Source: Chlorella sorokiniana | Taxonomy: Eukaryota > Chlorophyta > Trebouxiophyceae > Chlorellales > Chlorellaceae | Direction of reading: 5' to 3' | Assembly (NCBI GenBank): GCA_025917655.1 | Contig: CP084611.1 | Span: 558,001-622,000 of the forward strand | Length of the DNA: 64,000 bases | In this document: in pieces, positions 33,801-45,210 of the stretch | Position numbering within the stretch: the stretch's first letter is position 1 | Layout: every line of letters begins with the position of its first letter | Made by a program: the position numbers and the translations under genes | The notes under the pieces: generated by a model | Told to the model about the DNA's origin: nothing | The model's database searches: none | Seen by the model: the letters and a program-made list of their open reading frames with translations, nothing else

Positions 33801-34876
33801 GATGCTGGATGAAACGCTTGTGAAGCTGATGTGAGCGCAGCACTTGTTGAGCCTCAACGAGCAAGCCACGCGGCCGGGGCCCACAGAGGTTGTCAAAACC
33901 CTGCACCGGCAATTCTTGCGGCTATGCAGTGCTTCTGCACCGGCGGCTACCCTGGCAGGCGGCACTACAACCCTGCCCTGGCTTGCCTTGAAGCCTGCCT
34001 CTGCCATCTCCAGCGCCGCCCACAACCCCGCCGGCCCGCTGCCCACCACCACCACGGGCTCCCGCTCGGCGGCGCCTGCATTTGCAGACCCCGCCGGCGG
34101 CTGCTCCTGCTGCTGCGCCGCGCACTCCAGCGCTCCGGGCGCTCCTCCAGGCGCCGGAGGCCAGCTGAGTGCAGGGCGGCCGAGTCCACATCCAGGCAGT
34201 ATGCCCACGTTTTGGCAGCGCCCGCGGCGCTCCCGGCCCTTGCTGGCCCGTGCGTCAAACGACTTTCGCACCACTCTGACCGCTTCTGCACTGGAGGAAG
34301 CATGCTTCAGCAAGAGAACTCAAGCAATGTTCTGCGTCAAAGCAGATGCAAGCATGCTGCTGCGTCGGACGGCGGCGACGCACCCGCTGGCAGTGACTTC
34401 CCGCCCCGCAGGCCCAGCTTGCGCGCCAGTGCGGCCAGCAGGGCTGGGTGCACGCTGATGTAATCATCCTTGCCGGGGTCGTCATCCGCGGGAACCACCA
34501 CGCCAAACACTCGCCAAGCAGGGCGCTCTCCACCTCCAGCCAAGCGCCGGTGCCACCCCCCGCCGCCGTCGGCAGGCTGGACCCGTTTGCGGGCCTTCGG
34601 CTTGCTCCGTCGTTGATCGCCATCGCTTCCTCCGCTGCTGAGGCGCCGCCGGGAGCCAGGCACGGCGGTGGCCCCGACAGTCACCTGCCGATGCTTTGCA
34701 TGAAGGCCCAGAGGCGCCCTACAGAGCCGCAAGTTCATGTGGAAGTATTGGAATATGCACATGGCCGTTCTGCAAAGAGCGATGAGGGGAGTACGTGCGG
34801 CCTGTACAGCGGTTGGCGGCGGCCGCACGCAACCATTGCCATCGTCACCGTGGCTGCTTTCCTGCTTTGTTGCCAA
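30857..34876 (-). CDS. FAD-dependent dehydrogenase, PDE327/COG2509 type, probably plastid
   Basis: Flavoprotein of the uncharacterised COG2509 dehydrogenases; the Arabidopsis member PDE327 is needed for pigment and embryo development, but its substrate is unknown. Start is ATG 34876 or in-frame ATG 34738 (MNLRLCRAPLGLHAK, basic, transit-like). An N-terminal domain (WRVFGVVVPADDDPGKDDYI; VRVVRKSFDARASKG) precedes the dinucleotide fold VVVVGSGPAGLWAALEMAEA (about 34030), ERGQPVEARGRDIGALFVRR and NLCFGEGGAGTWSDGKLTTR (about 33600-33730), HLGTDRLVRILKAF, EHLRSLGCEVRFGCRVEDLV, VVLAVGHSARDVYAALLRRD, CMCPGGQIVPTSS (about 31890), and the C-terminal FAD motif YPCGEGAGYAGGIVSAAVDG (about 30960-31020). 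A Gly/Ala-rich insert with GCC/GCT repeats lies around 31925-32110. About ten exons. It starts 175 bases or more after the RCC1 stop on the same strand. Confidence 0.88.
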
Positions 34877-35050
34877 GCTCAGTGCTGCCTGGCAAGGACG
34901 AACATGAAGTTAATATGAAATTCATCTGCGCACAGTCAGTCGAGGTCCAGGACGGCAACGTCGAGAGAGTTGAAACAAACAAAATGGCCACGGTTCTGCA
35001 ACTCGTTTGCTGGTGACTGCAAAGACTGGTGCTGCAGCCTTGCTGTGGCA

Positions 35051-38000
35051 TCACTTGGGCACACACAGCAGAGCTGCATGCTGGCCGCCAAACTCGAGCT
35101 GCACGCAGCGGGAGCGGAGGCCACATGCAGCGATCTCTGACTTGACGACTTGCAGGGCAGCCCCGCGGTTGATGACCCAACATCAGGTCTGGTCTGGAAG
35201 AAGCAAACCCGGGTGGCCCACCTGGATGATCTTCTGCCCCGCAAACTTCTTCGTCTCTGCAAGCTTCTTAGGCACCACCTCATCTGTGCGGCATGGAAGC
35301 AGAACAGCGCAGCGGTTGCGCATGGAAGCAAACAGCGCCAGCGGTTGCGCATGGAAGCAAACAGCGCCAGCGGTTGCGCATGGAAGCAGAACAGCGCAGC
35401 GGTTGCGCATGGAAGCAGAACAGCGCCGGCGGTTTGCAGGTGCGGGGCAGGAGCCGCGGCTCGGAGAGCAGCGCCGCCGCATCGTTGCACACGCACAAGC
35501 TGCCGTGCATGCTGCCGCGGCTGCAGCGCACCCTCGTCATCGTCGCCCTTGCCCAGCTGGTTGCTGGTGCCAAAGCCCCAGAGCCAGCCTGCGCCGGCCT
35601 CATCAAAGCAGCCCGACACCGCGAGGCCTGCGGCGGCGCCCGCCACCCTCACGCCCTCCAGGCCGTCTACGGGGCGGGGCTCCGGGCAGGCGGCGTCGGC
35701 CCCCACATCCGCGTCCTTCTGCCCGAGGCGGCCATAGGTGGGGCGCCCGAACGACAGCAGGCCGCCGTCCTTGGTCAGCACCAGCGTGTGATGCTGCCCG
35801 CTGCGCACCACGACAGCACCCTGGCTTTCCAGAGCCTTCACAAGGGTCGGGAGTACACGGGCACCTGGCCTGCAGGAACAACGTCGCAGCAAAGGGCGGC
35901 ACGTCACCTCAGCAGCGCCCAAACACCGAGGATGGGCAGGCAGGATCAAGAGCAGCCAGGGGTGCCTCGCCGGCAGCAACCTCCAGTCCCCGGCAAGCAA
36001 GCAGGCACTGGCATGAGCGCAGGCGCAGCAGACGCTCGCGATGTAGCACGCAGCGCTGGATGCTTAGCGCCTGGCTGGCTGGGTGTGTGGGGAAGCGCAC
36101 CTGGCAGCGCCAGCTGGCCGTAGTTGTTGAGGCCAAAGGCATACACGTGGCCGTCGGCGGTGGTGGCAAAGGTGGCGTAGGTGCCGCAGTTGACTTCCAC
36201 GATGCGGCTGCTCACTCCCCTGCAGCGCCGCGGAGGGCGGAAGCGCAGGTGACAGGAATGGGCTTCAAAGGACAGACGGCTGAGCGCATGGCGTGCTCAC
36301 AGCAAACAGCAATGGAGACACGACACGCACCCCGCCAGCCAGCGGCGCGTTTGGGCAGGCGCGTTCGGGCAGCAGCCGACTGTGTGGCGCGGAAGGGAGG
36401 AGCCCTCGTGCTCGCGCGAGAAGCAACGGCATCGCTGCGTGCCTCGCGCCGCGACCCACCTCGTGCGCTTGAAAGGCACCGCATGCGGCGCCAGCAGCGT
36501 CTCCAGCTTCACGCGGTCCGACAGCCGCTCGCCGACGCGGCCCAGCTGGCCCTGCTGGCCGTTGCCCCAGGTGAGCAGAGCGCCGCCCGAGGTGATGCCC
36601 GCGGTGTGGTCGGCGCCTGCACAGCGCACAGCGGCAACAGCGCAAGCGCTGGGCACCTCCCGCCACCAAACGCGGCTGCAAGAACCGTGGGGCCAGCCTG
36701 GTCCGCCCTGGCCAGGTAACACCATGGGGCCCTGCATGGCACCAGGAGAAGGCAGGCAAGCAGCCCAGCGCACCTGATGCGATGCGCAGGACCTGCTCAT
36801 CCGCCTTCTTGGGCTCATACACGCAGATGGGGGTGAGCTGAAGGGCGGTTGAAGCGGGGGGGGGGGGGCGGGCGCCTGAGGATGAGCATATCCCGACGGC
36901 CTTCCCAGAGCAAAGGCGCAGCATGTGGGGACCAGCGGCAGCGCAGGCCGATCAGCGTGGGGCTGGGCGGCCAGGCCAGGCGGCCGCCCTGGCCTACCTG
37001 GATGCGCGTGTGTTTTGAGAAGCCCATCACGCCGCTGGCGTCTCGGTACGTGCCCCACGCCCACACCGCACCCAGCTCCGTCAGCACACAGGTGTGGCTG
37101 TCGCCTGCGGGGAGCGAGCAGGCCACGAGGCGGAGGGATGTCGCGTCAACAACGTTGCATGTGGCTGAGCAGAAGGGTTGGCCCCCAACCGCATGACCAC
37201 GTCTGGTGTGCCGCTTGTCGACACTCGCAGTCTTCCTTGGGAAGGGAAGCGCACCACCTTGCTGGCCAGGCATGCTGTGGAGCAGCAGAAGCGCCCTGCC
37301 GGCCTCCGAGCCTGACAGCCACAAGGGAGCGGCAGCGCCACCCACCCGCCGAGATCTGCAGCGGCTTGCCCGCCTCCTTGGGAAGGGCCACCTTGCCCGG
37401 CACATACGCGTCGCCAGGCTTGCCGCTCGCCTGCCCAGACTTCTCCCAGAGCTCCCGGCTGCAGGCAGAGGGGCAGGTCGGGGAAGCAGGCCGTGGGCGT
37501 TGGGCGGAGCGGGTTGACGGGTGTGGTCTGCACTGCAGCAGCAGCGCAGCAAGCGGGCAGCCAGCCAGCCACGTCCTGCGCACCAGTTTCCCGGCCCAGC
37601 GCGCCCTCGTCGTTCACCCCCCAAGAGTAGAGCTCGCGGTCTTCGGTGAGGGCGACGGTGTGCATGCCGCCGCACGCTATTTGCAGCACCTGCACAGCCA
37701 AGCAAGGGAGCGATGCACACATGAAATGATGCACACTGTGATTTCGATTGTGACTGACAGTGCCCTGGTAACACCAAATAAGCAGTGGTCACGCGGGGAG
37801 CACAGCTCGCTACCTTCTTGCCGTCGACGCTGACGGGGAAAGGGCGCAGCCGCTCGGTAACTTCCTCCCCGAGGCCCAGCTGCCCGCAGTCGCCATCTCC
37901 AAACACAAATACCTCTCCCGGTACCTGCGTGCAAGAGAAGCACCATTGGCGCACCAAGATAACGGTTGACAACTGTTCACGCTCCTAAGCAGCGCCGCCG

Positions 38001-38210
38001 TCGGGTGGTGGGCCTGCCGCCGCAGCGCACCTGGTTATGCGACCCGTGCTCGATCGGATGCAGCTCCTCCTTCTCTGCTGGCACTGCACGGCGTCTGACT
38101 TGGCGTTGTTCGGCTGCAGGCGCCGCATCACCCGCCTTCCGCTTTGGGCCCGCAGCCTTTCCCTTTGGGGCGCCCGTGGGCTTGCCGCTAGTCTGCATGG
38201 TTCTCGCCAT
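35051..38210 (-). CDS. RCC1: Regulator of chromosome condensation, Ran GEF
   Basis: Chromatin-bound nucleotide exchange factor for Ran, setting the Ran-GTP gradient for nuclear transport and spindle assembly. ATG 38210 opens a basic, nuclear-type tail (PTGAPKGKAAGPKRKAG), then seven blades: GEVFVFGDGDCGQLGLGEEV (about 37900), LQIACGGMHTVALTEDRELY and SWGVNDEGALGRET (about 37620), GDSHTCVLTELGAVWAWGTY (about 37070), ADHTAGITSGGALLTWGNGQ and QGQLGRVGERL (about 36580), VNCGTYATFATTADGHVYAF and GLNNYGQLALP (about 36150), SGQHHTLVLTKDGGLLSFGR (about 35790), GWLWGFGTSNQLGKGDDDEG (about 35560), ending EFGGQHAALLCVPK at 35051. The order and spacing match animal RCC1 rather than plant UVR8. About eleven exons; one intron holds the 29-bp array at 35292-35437. 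Confidence 0.92.
35292..35437. repeat. Five-copy 29-bp tandem array in an RCC1 intron
   Basis: Five tandem copies of a 29-bp unit starting catggaagca, in two main variants arranged A-B-B-A plus a diverged last copy. It ends directly at the acceptor (gcacag) of the exon DEVVPKKLAETKKFAG, so each sense-strand copy supplies a tgttctgcttcc pyrimidine tract. The 29-base period does not keep a frame, so it is intronic. Confidence 0.9.
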
Positions 38211-38983
38211 GATTGTAACTCGCGCCAATTTAGCCGATGCACGCGGTATGTGTTGCCCTGGCGGGCTGTACTGCATGCAGCGGAGCACTACAGTGTCAGA
38301 AGTCTTTGAGAAAATGGATGCAGCTTCGGCCGGTAAGGTGAGGACGCAAACGGACGCCACGGTCTGCGGGATATGTCGCAGACATAACGTTTCAAATCAG
38401 AACCTGTCGCTAGCTTTCAACGCGCTGGCGGGCGGAGCGGCGCGGGTGACATGCCAGCATGCAAGTTGGCGGAACCGCGTCAACGCTTCCAAAAGATTCT
38501 TGAATGGAGGATGTGTTCCATCAGGATTTGTGCGTTGCGGCAGACCCAGTTTAGCCAGCTCAGGCTGCCATGGCGACTACTTTCATGGCGGCGTGTGCCA
38601 TCAGGTCTGCGCATCGCCCGCACATGCTTGTCAGTGGCCAGCAGACCCCTGCCGACACACGTGCATTTACAGTGAAACGGTTCCACACTGAGAATAGCAT
38701 TTTGCTAGCAGCACACTCAAACCGACTCTGCACAGGAGTCGGCGCTTGCGAGGGAGTCAAAAGGTGTGCGCGGTGGATGAGTTGGAAGGTTGTGGTCACG
38801 TGGCTGGAGAGGTCAACAAGCGATGAAATCAAGCTATACTATGATGAAGCCCGGCTGCAATCGTAGCAAGGTCAAAGGATTGTAGGAGGCTGGCCATTTA
38901 TTCAAAACAAACGTGTTCACAAGCGCTTGCAGTTGGCTTGCAAAATTGGCTGCCAAGGCAGGCCACACGCAATGGGTAGTCCA
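38211..38983. other. Intergenic region, RCC1 promoter and transporter 3' end
   Basis: Holds the RCC1 5' region and the 3' untranslated region of the phosphate transporter, both minus strand. An open plus-strand frame at 38570-38866 (98 codons, MATTFMAACAIRSAHRPHML) matches nothing I know and may be chance. Confidence 0.4.
38667..38671 (-). terminator. TGTAA poly(A) signal, phosphate transporter
   Basis: TGTAA on the minus strand about 315 bases after the transporter stop at 38984-38986; the only one in the gap. Confidence 0.45.
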
Positions 38984-41900
38984 TCAGCCATCCACTGCCT
39001 GCTTGTGCACCTCCTGCAGCTTGCGCTGCTCGCCATCCTTCTGAGGGTCGTAGTGCGCACCTGCGGGAGGTACGGCGCCGGCGCAGCAGGTGGCTGATCA
39101 TGACCCAGCATGAGGGGGCACTGGCTGGGGCCATGCAACCCTTGCGCACAGCACAACAGAACGTGCCAAGAGGGGCAGCCCCTTGCACTCACCATAGCCG
39201 CGCCACCTCTCAAACATGCTGAGGTGCTTCGGCTTGAGGGCCGGGCCGTGGTAGTGGGTTATCTGCAGCATGGAAGCACCCTCCAGCGCTGTCGCTCAGC
39301 GCCCACTCCTCTTTACACTGCCCGGCTCATGCCAGCATTTGCAAGCTCCGTCGAGAGGCACGGCACGCCTCCCAGGGCTGCTGCCAGGGCGGCAGCCCAC
39401 CCCACCTGCCCCGCGAGCATGTAGCGATGCATGCGGTCGATCTCCCGAGGTCCAGCCCCGTGGTGTCGGGCAGGAAGACCCAGGTGAGCAGCGCGCCAAC
39501 AATGCCCGCCGCCGCCGACGCGTAAAAGGTGGCTGTGGTGGAGACCTGGGGACGGGGCGGGTGACAGCGGGCTGGTGGTTGGATGTGGGACGCGTCAGGA
39601 GGGGGTGAAGGGGGAGGGGGCTGGCTGGCTGGCTGGCTGGCTGGATTGTCACAAGTGGGAGGGTTTTTGTCACTGCAGAAACTCGCACGAAGGCGCCCTG
39701 GACCCCGGGCTGGAGTCAGCTCCTGCCCCCAGCCCCCTGCTGGCCTGCCGTCACAGGGTGCCCCGCTCCAATTCCAAGCTGCCTGCCTGCCCAGCGGCAA
39801 TCCTCACATTGGAGAAGACGGAGGCGGCGAGGATGGCGCCCAGCTTGCCGGCGGCGGCGGAGATGCCGTGGAAGAAAGCGCGCACGTCGGTGGGGTACAC
39901 CTCCCCTGCCACCAGGAAGCTGGTGCAGTTGGGGCCAAACTGGTTGAAGAAGGAGGAGAGGAAGTAGAGGGCCTGCGTTTGTGTGTGTGTGTGTGGGGGG
40001 GGGGGTCAAAACAATACTTGGGTGAGCAAGCAACCTGAGGGCCTCCCGTCAGCTTGGACCATCCGGCAAGAGGCGCAACCCAGGGCTGGGGCCAAACCAG
40101 CGCTGGGGCCAAGGCGGGCCTCGTCCAGCCGGTGCGCAGGGCTCTGGTGTTCGTGCCCATTCCACCCCCAAAAAGCAAGGCGTGGCCCCGCATCCCGTTT
40201 GCGGGGTTTGCCCGTGGCCAAACACAGCACGCGCAGCAGCAGCAGCAGCAGCCACGGCAGCAGCCCGCTCCCACCTGGAAGGCCTGGATGGCGTTGTTGA
40301 TCATGTCGTCATAGAACACCCCGCACTGCGCAGGTGGGCACGCGCAGGCTCCACCACGTCACGCAAGCCGGCCAGCGTGCGGAGAGGGGAATCGGGTGCT
40401 GCATGCAGCCTTTCCCTTCCTTTCCTTCTCCTCATGCGTGCATGCACGCGCACCGCCGCCGCCCCCCTCCCCACACATACACGTGCCATGCCCAAGACAG
40501 GACAATACTCCCGCGCACCATGAGGAACAGGATGAACATCATCATGAAGCCAGAGGCCTGGAGCCGCTTGCGCCCCATCCACCGGCGGTCGATGGTGTAG
40601 GCGGCGCAGTAGTCTGTGTTGGGGGAGGACGAGGAGGGGAGGTGGGTGGGCACGGCCAGCAGCATGTACGGCTGCAAAGTGCAGGGCTCCAGCTGGCAGC
40701 AAAGCTTGCAGAGGGACCGTGAATGCGTTCATGCGTCGGGTAGAGGCAGGCAGACAGGATGAGGGGAGGTGTCCCCGAGGCTCACATCCCACAAGCGAGA
40801 CGCCGCTGTTGAGCAGCGTCCATTGCATGGACTCAAAGCGCGAGGCGTTGGGCGAGATGACGGCGATGAACTTGGACTGGAACAGCTGCAGGCCTCGGCA
40901 GAAGGAAAAGGGGCGTGTGCGATCGATTGCATGCCGCTGCTTGCGCAAGACGGGCGCCTGGGCTGGTTGCCAGGCCCCAGCCCCAGCCCTTCTGCCTCCG
41001 CCAAGCTGATGCCGCCCCGCGCTCTGTTGGCACTTGGGGGAGTGGGCGGCGCCTGCACAGGAGGCCTCTGCCTCCTGCCTCCACGCGGCTGTACACTGCT
41101 GGCACCCACGCCCACCTTGTTGCCATAAAAAGCAAAGTCGTTGGCCACCCAGCCCAGGCAGGTGATGAGGAGGCGGGGCCAGTAGTAGCGGAAGATGACC
41201 AGGTGCTCGCGCCAGGAGCGCTGCCCCTTCAGCTGCAACCACAGCGCACAGAGCATGAGGGGGAGCGACTGTCGGAAGACGAGCGGGCAGGAAGGGGCCC
41301 CATGCCAGCGCTTGTCCACGTAAGCGCAGAGGTGCAGGTGCGAGGAGGGATGCAACGTGGGGTCAGGACAAGCGGGGAAGGGGCGTACCGCTGCAGGGTC
41401 TTTTTTCGTCCCGCAGCTCCTGCTGCACGCCCGCGTGCTCCGCCTGCCAAACCTCGCTCTCCTCGAGGTACAGCCAGCGGTACAGGGTGACGCAGAAGCA
41501 GATCACGGCTGCCACGCCGAACTGAAGCGAGGCAACACGGGCGCGAGCAGGAGGAGAGTCAAGGCCAGGGCCAGTCGCCCACTCCCTGGAGCCGCACACC
41601 GCAGAGGCGGCCGCCTGACGCCGACAGGGCGCCTGCTGCCCTGCCGGCACCAGGCGCAGCCCCGCGAGGAGGCGGCAGCCGGCACGGGTGGCTGGCTGTC
41701 AAGACGTACCTGCAGCCGCCAGGTCAGCTCGGCTTGGTACGCCGTCACCGTCTCAGTGGCTCCCACGATTGCCAGCAGGATGAGGATGACCAGGGTGTTG
41801 GCAAAGTTGCCTGCCAGCGGGCCACGGAGCCGGCGGCAGTGTCAGGGGCAGCCCCAGCCTGAGTGGCTTGGGCCCTGACGACAGCGGCAGCGCAGCCGAG

Positions 41901-44246
41901 CATCCACCCGCATGCGCGGCAATCATTACGGCAACAAAGCAAGGCTGGGCGCCCCAGCGCCGCTGGGCACTTCAGCGCGCCAAGCAGCCGGAAGCCTCAC
42001 CCCAGCCCTGCTGGCTGAATGTGAGCACCACCATCTCTCCACGGCGGTGGCGCAGCTCCGGGTCGGCCTCGGCGCGCTCGGCAGCAGAGCTGCGCAGGGC
42101 AAGGCCGAGCGAGGCGAAATGGTAATCGGGGCACAACAAGTGACAGAAAAAAGTAGAAAGAGAAAAAACAGATACAAGGGGGCGCTCCATCCAGCGCCAC
42201 CATCTCCCGCCGCCACGCTGGGCGTGGCGAGAACCGGCCGGCTTGCAAGGCAGGCCTTGTCGCTGGCAGGGGCAGCCCGCTGGGTTGAAAATGAGGCAGC
42301 AGCTGGATGGATGGGCGGGCTGGCGGGCGCACCTGGAGGCCAGGGGGTACTCGCCGCCCACCCCTGTGGAGTAGAAGAAGAGGGAGAAGCAGAAGACGGA
42401 GAGGAAGACCTGGGGGTGGGGCCGTAGGCGCCCGTCAGCAGGCAGCAGCCCACCAGCATGATGGTCATGGTGAGCCTGCAGCAAGGGGACGGGTGAGAGG
42501 TGGCGGTGTGTGTGTGTGTGGTGGTGTGTGTGCGTGAGGGTAGGGGTGTGTGTGGGGGATCTGATTGAACATTGCAGTAGACGCACAAAGGATATGCACA
42601 GGTCTGAAACTGGGCAAGCTCCGTGACAAGCTGCCGCGGCCTGACCGAGGCGCTGGAAATCTGGGCGTTCCACAGCCTGCACGGGCAAGCAGGCTCCCCT
42701 GCTGCTGCTGCTGCTGCTCCTGGCGCTGCCCACATGCGACGCCAGGCGGGCCCACCTGCTGCCCCACTTGCGGCCGATCACGTCGGCGATGAAGCCGAAG
42801 GAGAGCATGCCCAGGATGACGCCGCTGATCTCGATGTTCTGAGGGGGAGCTCAGCGGGCACACGGGGCGCGGCCAGGTCGCGCGAGCACTCGCAGCGGCA
42901 CATGGAGGCGCGCGGCGCTAGCCTGCTGAACCAGCGACATGCTGACCCCGCTTCCCCGCGCCTGGCGCCCAGCCGCTACGCACCCAACACACCGACACTG
43001 CCGGTTACCACCCCACCTGGATGTTCTGCTCGGTGGTTTGATTGCAGTCTGTTGGCTCCTGCTCACCAAAGCAGTTGGGGTACTGGATGGCCAGCAGCGG
43101 CTCGATATTGCCTGCAGGGAGGGGCCAGGGTGCAAGGGCAGGCCTGCATGGTCGCCGGCGCTGCGCCCAGGCGGCTGCGCGCCGCAGCGGGGGAGGACGA
43201 CGGACGCCGGTTCCCAGCAGCTTTGGGCGGCAAGCGGCAGAATGATTCGAAGGCACGGGGGCATGCGCAGCAGCAGGCTCACCGATTGCAAAAATAACAA
43301 AGGCTTCGCTGCAGGGAGGCGAGCATGCAGGCAGTTGATGTGAAAGGCGTGTCAGCAAGCCCGCAGGCCGTGCAGGCTGACAGCATCCCCCTGCTCCTGG
43401 CTGCGGACATCTTTACTGCCCACACTCTCACCTGAACATGCCCATGCCGGGCAGCAGGTAAGCCACCCACCACCGCCATGCTTTCAGCAGCGGGTTGGCG
43501 CTGGCCTTCTCAGGCATCGGCCGCGGGAAGCTGTGGTTGGCTGGAAGGCGGCGGTGCAGGGGGACAGACAGGGCAGGGGATCATGGGGCGGGAAAGGCGG
43601 GGTCGGGCGCAGCCTAATCTCTTACCCCTGGCACGTTTGCGGCCGTGGGGGCCTGACAGAACAAAGCACAGTCAGGCCTGCTCCAATATGATGTGTTGCA
43701 ATGCTGATGCTTATATAGGCCCCGTTTGCACTGCATCTGCAGCCCCGAGCACGCTGCCAAACTGCCCAGCAGCTGCTGGCAGCCCCCGGCGCGTGCAGCT
43801 GTGAGGTGCGCACCTGAGGTGAGGCGGGCCACCACTTGCAGCTCTTCTGTGCTGTGCCGCATGCTGAGCGCCCGCAGCTCCGGCCCCAGCTTCTCCAGGT
43901 CCAGCGACTGCAGGAGAGCCCCTTGGAGGGCGCTGTGTCCAGGCCGCCGTTGGAACCGTCGCGGTGCGTGACGCCTGCAGCGGCCCGCAGAGCTAGTGGG
44001 CGGGGTGCTGGGCAGTTGTGCGGCCTGGGCAGGCGTATCGTGACAGCCTGGCATGCAGAGTACCAAGCTATTGTGAAAAAGAAGGGGTTGCAGGCTCACC
44101 AGAAGCAAGGGACTGGAACTCCGAGACCTGGCGCTCCATGTGTGGCTCTTCGCCGGCGGTGGCGCCGCTGGCGCCGCCACCTCCCTCTTCGCGACTCGCG
44201 GTTGGGGGAGCACACTCCTATCGTCTCCATCTGGACTGCCTGCCAT
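38984..44246 (-). CDS. MFS inorganic phosphate transporter (PHT1/PHO84-like)
   Basis: Twelve-helix major facilitator, probably a plasma-membrane phosphate symporter. ATG 44246 (MAGSPDGDDRSVLPQPRVAK) opens a long cytosolic leader (MERQVSEFQSLAS; LEKLGPELRALSMRHSTEEL; NPLLKAWRWWVAYLLPGMGM). Then EAFVIFAIGNI, an outer loop with Cys (YPNCFGEQEPTDC, about 43060), VILGMLSFGFIADVIGRKWG (MFS motif A, about 42800), LTMTIMLVGCCLLTGAYGPT, FYSTGVGGEYPLASR (about 42340), NFANTLVILILLAIVGATET, FGVAAVICFCVTLYRWLYLE, the central loop and WREHLVIFRYYWPRLLITCL (about 41200), FMMMFILFLMVRGSIV, SSFFNQFGPNCTSFLVAGEV and YPTDVRAFFHGISAAAGKLG (about 39830-39950), and FLPDTTGLDLREIDRMHRY (about 39440). The FFHGISAAAGK block is the PHT1/PHO84 signature. 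The tail ends KLQEVHKQAVDG. About fifteen exons. Confidence 0.85.
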
Positions 44247-44689
44247 GTTTGTGCACTCCTGCTGCAGGTGAGGAGCAAAGCCAAGGGGTTACTGCACAAC
44301 CGGGCAATGGACGGGCCCTTGCAGCGAGTTTGCGCGCTTTTCGCGCCTTCAACGGCTACAAGTAGACCTTGGCGCCAAGTTGTATCGTCGAGATACGGAC
44401 ACGGGCTCAGCCAGGTCGAGAGGGCAGCCGGCGGGAGCAACCCCTCGGGGTTCCCAACTGGCGCGCTTGCAGGGGCTTGCAGCAGGCTGAATAGCGGCTA
44501 AAAGACGTGCGATACCAATTTCGAGACTGAGCCGCGGGGAGCATCTCTACGTGATTCCGTTTCCTAAGCCTTCGACGGTTGCCAGCTGGGCACTTAGCTG
44601 CTGGTGCTGCTGCCGCTGCGACTGTTGTCCAGCAGCATGTTAGCTGTTATTAGCCAGCCATGACAGCCAGGGAATGCACAGCGCAAATT
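44247..44689. other. Upstream region of the phosphate transporter
   Basis: Holds the transporter promoter (its start is at 44246 on the minus strand). It is AT-poorer than most other gaps. No frame, RNA or repeat recognised. Confidence 0.35.
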
Positions 44690-44950
44690 TGGGTATGGAA
44701 GGACTAAACTGCTAGACGAGACAGGCCAGTCATGCAGCTCAGTTGCACCTGAGCCGCCAGCAGGGCGGGCACGCCGCAGCGCCGCCCGACCACCGTTCAG
44801 CTGGCTCCTGAAGCAAAGGCAGGCCGCGCTGCGCCTACTTGCCCGCGCCGCCGGTGCGCAGGGCCTGCAGGATGCGGCCGCCTCCGGGCACCGGGTGCGG
44901 CCCCTTGAACCCCCGGCTGGGCCTCTGCAGGGCGGCCCGGCGTCGTGACC
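44690..44950 (-). pseudogene. Partial copy of the aldolase 3' terminal exon
   Basis: About 250 bases closely match the last exon and 3' untranslated region of the aldolase gene (46890-47145), same strand. The copied coding end reads [20 protein letters not shown] then TGGAGK and a stop at 44835-44837, against [20 protein letters not shown] in the intact gene. Differences are scattered substitutions and small changes, stronger outside the coding end. No upstream aldolase exons (Schiff-base Lys exon and others) lie beside it, so it cannot encode an enzyme. It is a segmental copy, about 2.2 kb from its source. Confidence 0.8.
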
Positions 44951-45187
44951 CACTCTTCCTTCCTTACCCACCCTGCCCACCTTGCAGTAGAACATTCCAG
45001 GAATCCAACCACAGCCTTGGGCTAGCAACCAGTGCCTGCGTGCGCACCTGTGGTCTGATGCCTTCCTGCAGCGCAAGGGCTCTGCGGTGGGCTGTGCCTG
45101 CGTGTGCCTAATTTGACCTTGCTTTCGACCCTGCGAAGATGGCAGCCTTGTTCATCACGCGAGTGTATGCTCAACGCTCTTTTGCTA

Positions 45188-45192
45188 TTACA
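45188..45192 (-). terminator. TGTAA poly(A) signal
   Basis: TGTAA on the minus strand about 20 bases after the stop of the small membrane protein at 45211; close, but the only candidate. Confidence 0.4.
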
Positions 45193-45210
45193 TTGAATTG
45201 ACAAGACCCA

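Noticed and set aside
35292-35437. CRISPR array
   Set aside because: The 29-bp units are directly tandem with no spacers, and the context is an intron of a nuclear gene.
35007-36719. A 570-codon open frame on the plus strand
   Set aside because: It is antisense to RCC1 exons and introns, has low-complexity Arg/Ala composition and no family match. Long chance frames are common in such GC-rich DNA.
38570-38866. A 98-codon gene between RCC1 and the phosphate transporter
   Set aside because: No family match, no splice or poly(A) support on that strand; left only as a remark in the gap entry.
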